The notes beneath the pieces were generated by a model. The model was not told the DNA's origin and searched no databases. It saw only the letters and a program-made list of their open reading frames with translations. From assembly GCA_022432975.1 (NCBI GenBank), contig CM039502.1, forward strand, positions 22,900,383 to 22,964,382: a stretch of 64,000 nt of DNA. Direction: 5' to 3'. The stretch's first letter is position 1. Each line of letters opens with the position of its first letter. This DNA comes from Begonia masoniana (taxonomy: Eukaryota; Streptophyta; Magnoliopsida; Cucurbitales; Begoniaceae). Made by a program: the position numbers and the translations under genes. This document shows positions 61,980 through 64,000 of the stretch, one piece after another.

Positions 61980-62597
61980 ATTGAGTTTTACAAGTTTCCA
62001 ACCACCAAATTTCCAACCCAACCATTAATATCACCTAACTACGTCCAATAATCATCAATACGTCCATTAGGGTCGTAAATAGGGTAAATCTAACTGTTTC
62101 TAACATAATCTATTTTTTTCACAAAACCCTAAACAAAACACTAACCGTTTAAACCCTAGAAATCAACAACCTACAGTCTAAAGCATAACATCTTACCTAA
62201 GACGTCGATTGGGGAAGAAAACATGAAGGAGAATCGATGATCGGAGTGAAGAAGAACCGGCGTGGAGGGAATCGTCATCTGAAGAAAGAAATCGCCAGAG
62301 AGCTTGGGAGGGAAGAAAATTCACGTAAGTGTTGAAGGGGAAAGGGGGAAGGGGTTTGTGTGATTTATTAACAATTAAACTTGTCAAATTACCAATTTAC
62401 CCCTCCATTGATTTTATATTATCTCGTTATTTAATTATCGATTCGGTTCTCCAAATGTCTTTATTTCCACCAAAAATTCTAATTGTTACTAGGGTTCTAA
62501 TAAAACTTTTCGTTCATAAAACGGACCTAGTTACTATATTTACGAAATGTCATTGTGTAACAGAAAAAAATCTAAAATCCTAAAACCGGGTGTTACA
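61980..62597 (-). mobile_element. N: end of an A-like LTR, minus orientation
   Basis: Blocks match the A LTR (about 16380-17259): aactacgtccaataatc, the exon-like purine stretch after ttaccta, aaaacggac and the terminus ccgggtgttaca (ending 62597). More diverged than the two A LTRs are from each other. Confidence 0.7.
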
Positions 62598-64000
62598 TTC
62601 TATCCACCTTAATTAAAATTTTGTCATCAAATTTGACTTAGCTTATAGTCCTTGATATTAACATCTCATGTCTTGCGGTCTTATTCTTAAACTTACAATC
62701 ACTTAGCCATTTTCGAGCGTCTTCTCTCCATTTCTCAAAATAATCAAATTTCTCCTTGAGATCTTTGATTCTATCTATTCTTAGGGTCAATCTCTATGGT
62801 TCTAAACCAAAACTTCAAACCCATACTTTCCAATATTATCCTTAAAATCACATTCCCTACTCTCAATTGGATTGAACACGTCCTTACTCAAGTATCGAGC
62901 ACAATCAAATTTCTAAATCTCCAATTAGATATCCCAACGGCATATTTTGGTCACCTTAAAATTTGCGCATGCATCGACCTTCACTTAATCGCTCATAGAT
63001 TAAATCTCCTAATAATGCTAACTTCAAAGCTTTCTAGTTCAACATTAGCCTTGACTACGCCTTTAGGTAATAGCCACACTTAAACTTCCTAACATCTTTC
63101 GGGTTGGTTACCATTTATAGACTCTTACTAGCTCCTGATTGGTAATCAAATATTTGCGTAAATCCATCGACTCTATCCATTGTTAGAATGTATGACACTC
63201 AACTTCTGTATTTTCTTTAACAATGATCCTTCATAAACTATCTTATCGATAGTATCTTTCGTCACATACCTTTTTGGGCAACTCGCTGATTGTCGACGAC
63301 TATATCAGTGTGGGTTTCTTAACTAAGTTCCAATGTTATACTTCACAACTATATAATCAAAATACCTCCAGGTCTAAACGAGTCCAACTGGGAGCTAAAG
63401 TCACTACTCTCTTTCGTTCCTCCTAGTCGGGTTCTAGCTATTATACTATGTTTTCTTGCCACGATTCATCCAACGATCTTCTTGTTTGTAAACTTGTTGT
63501 AGATAAGTTTACATCCTTAATCCAATCTCCTCAAATTCTCCAAATTTTACCCTTTTTATTTATTTATTTATTTTTAAATTCAGAAACATCATTTCGTTAA
63601 GGTTAGTTTCCTAGTTCCTCTAACACTTTCAACTTCACGTGGATCTAAATCACGCAAGTTCCTACTATGTTCTCTTATTCACTTAGATGTACCAACTGTA
63701 CCCCGACAGTATAGAGTATCCTTCAACAAGTTTCACATCTAAGCTTCCAATTTCTCTCTGAAGCGTCCCACTCTAAAACTCCAAGGGTTTTTCAACTAGG
63801 GTCTAGTTTCTATCTATTTAAATCTTATATTTCATAAGTTGTATCCCTCTAATGGTAACCAAATTCTAGGTGTACAACTTCTTGTGGTTAGGTCAGGCTA
63901 ATCTTATTAATGCATAACTCTCTTTCTATAATGTCTATATCGTCCTATATTTAACCTACTATCTTCTCGTCGAGGCTCCTACTATTCTCTTACCTCTCTA
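62598..64000 (-). mobile_element. N: non-coding interior of an A-like element
   Basis: Polypurine tract next to the LTR (minus strand, ggtggatagaa), then sequence shared in order with 17275-19200 of A. No pol frame. Continues beyond the window. Confidence 0.65.

Noticed and set aside
61980..62597. N as the missing remainder of the A 5' LTR
   Set aside because: It repeats LTR parts already present at 50289-51021, is more diverged, and runs into an interior with its own polypurine tract, so it is a separate element.

Overview
The window looks like plant (angiosperm) repeat-rich heterochromatin. I see no host gene that I can support. Almost every base that can be assigned belongs to LTR retrotransposons inserted into one another. 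Evidence for a plant: Ty3/gypsy chromovirus polyproteins with gag zinc knuckle, protease, RT, RNase H, integrase and a chromodomain-like tail; primer-binding sites matching initiator Met tRNA (TGGTATCAGAGC type); a SIRE-like Ty1/copia gag; and two Cassandra-type TRIMs carrying 5S rRNA-like LTR segments. The species cannot be told. One 100-N gap (61353-61452) shows this is a draft scaffold.

The nest was reconstructed by eye from TG...CA ends, 5-bp target site duplications (TSDs) and rejoined homology. J is a minus-strand LTR (1877-2638 plus 14077-14702). It is interrupted by K (plus LTR, 1-1876, extends off the left edge), by I (2639-14071, TSD cacac) and by A (minus, from 14703). A is a pol-less, gag-bearing element. 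It is split by B (20057-38141, TSD ggttg), F (39774-50288, TSD gtctc) and G (from 51022). B is a CRM-like Ty3 element holding solo LTR C (22811-24945, TSD agatg) and D (26024-34952, TSD gacac). D, a non-coding element, holds solo LTR E (29930-32741, TSD atatg). F's 3' LTR holds two Cassandra TRIMs in opposite orientation (48259-49118, TSD tcggt; 49167-50001, TSD tgtct). G holds solo LTR H (53253-56005, TSD gaatc) and a copia element L (from 58189). M and N at the right edge are fragments of I-like and A-like elements.

Coding content: only element I has a long intact pol frame (981 codons), but its gag has lost its first part next to a perfect (TA)511 tract. F and B keep recognisable gag-pol with stops and frameshifts. 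A, G and L keep gag remnants only. D, C, E, H, J and K have no coding capacity.

The most interesting signal is an architecture shared by otherwise dissimilar Ty3 LTRs (I, A, D, C, E, F, G, H, J). A splice-donor-like GTAAGT is followed by a tiny 4-nt-loop hairpin ending in CCTACAYC, a family-specific tandem array, and an acceptor-like TGTAG/GTGA block. In most families there is then a cluster of CpG-rich palindromes or short repeats, often with a CGATCG core, a few hundred bases before the LTR end. This suggests a spliced, structured 5' leader. All of this comes from reading the sequence; no alignment, search or folding program was run.
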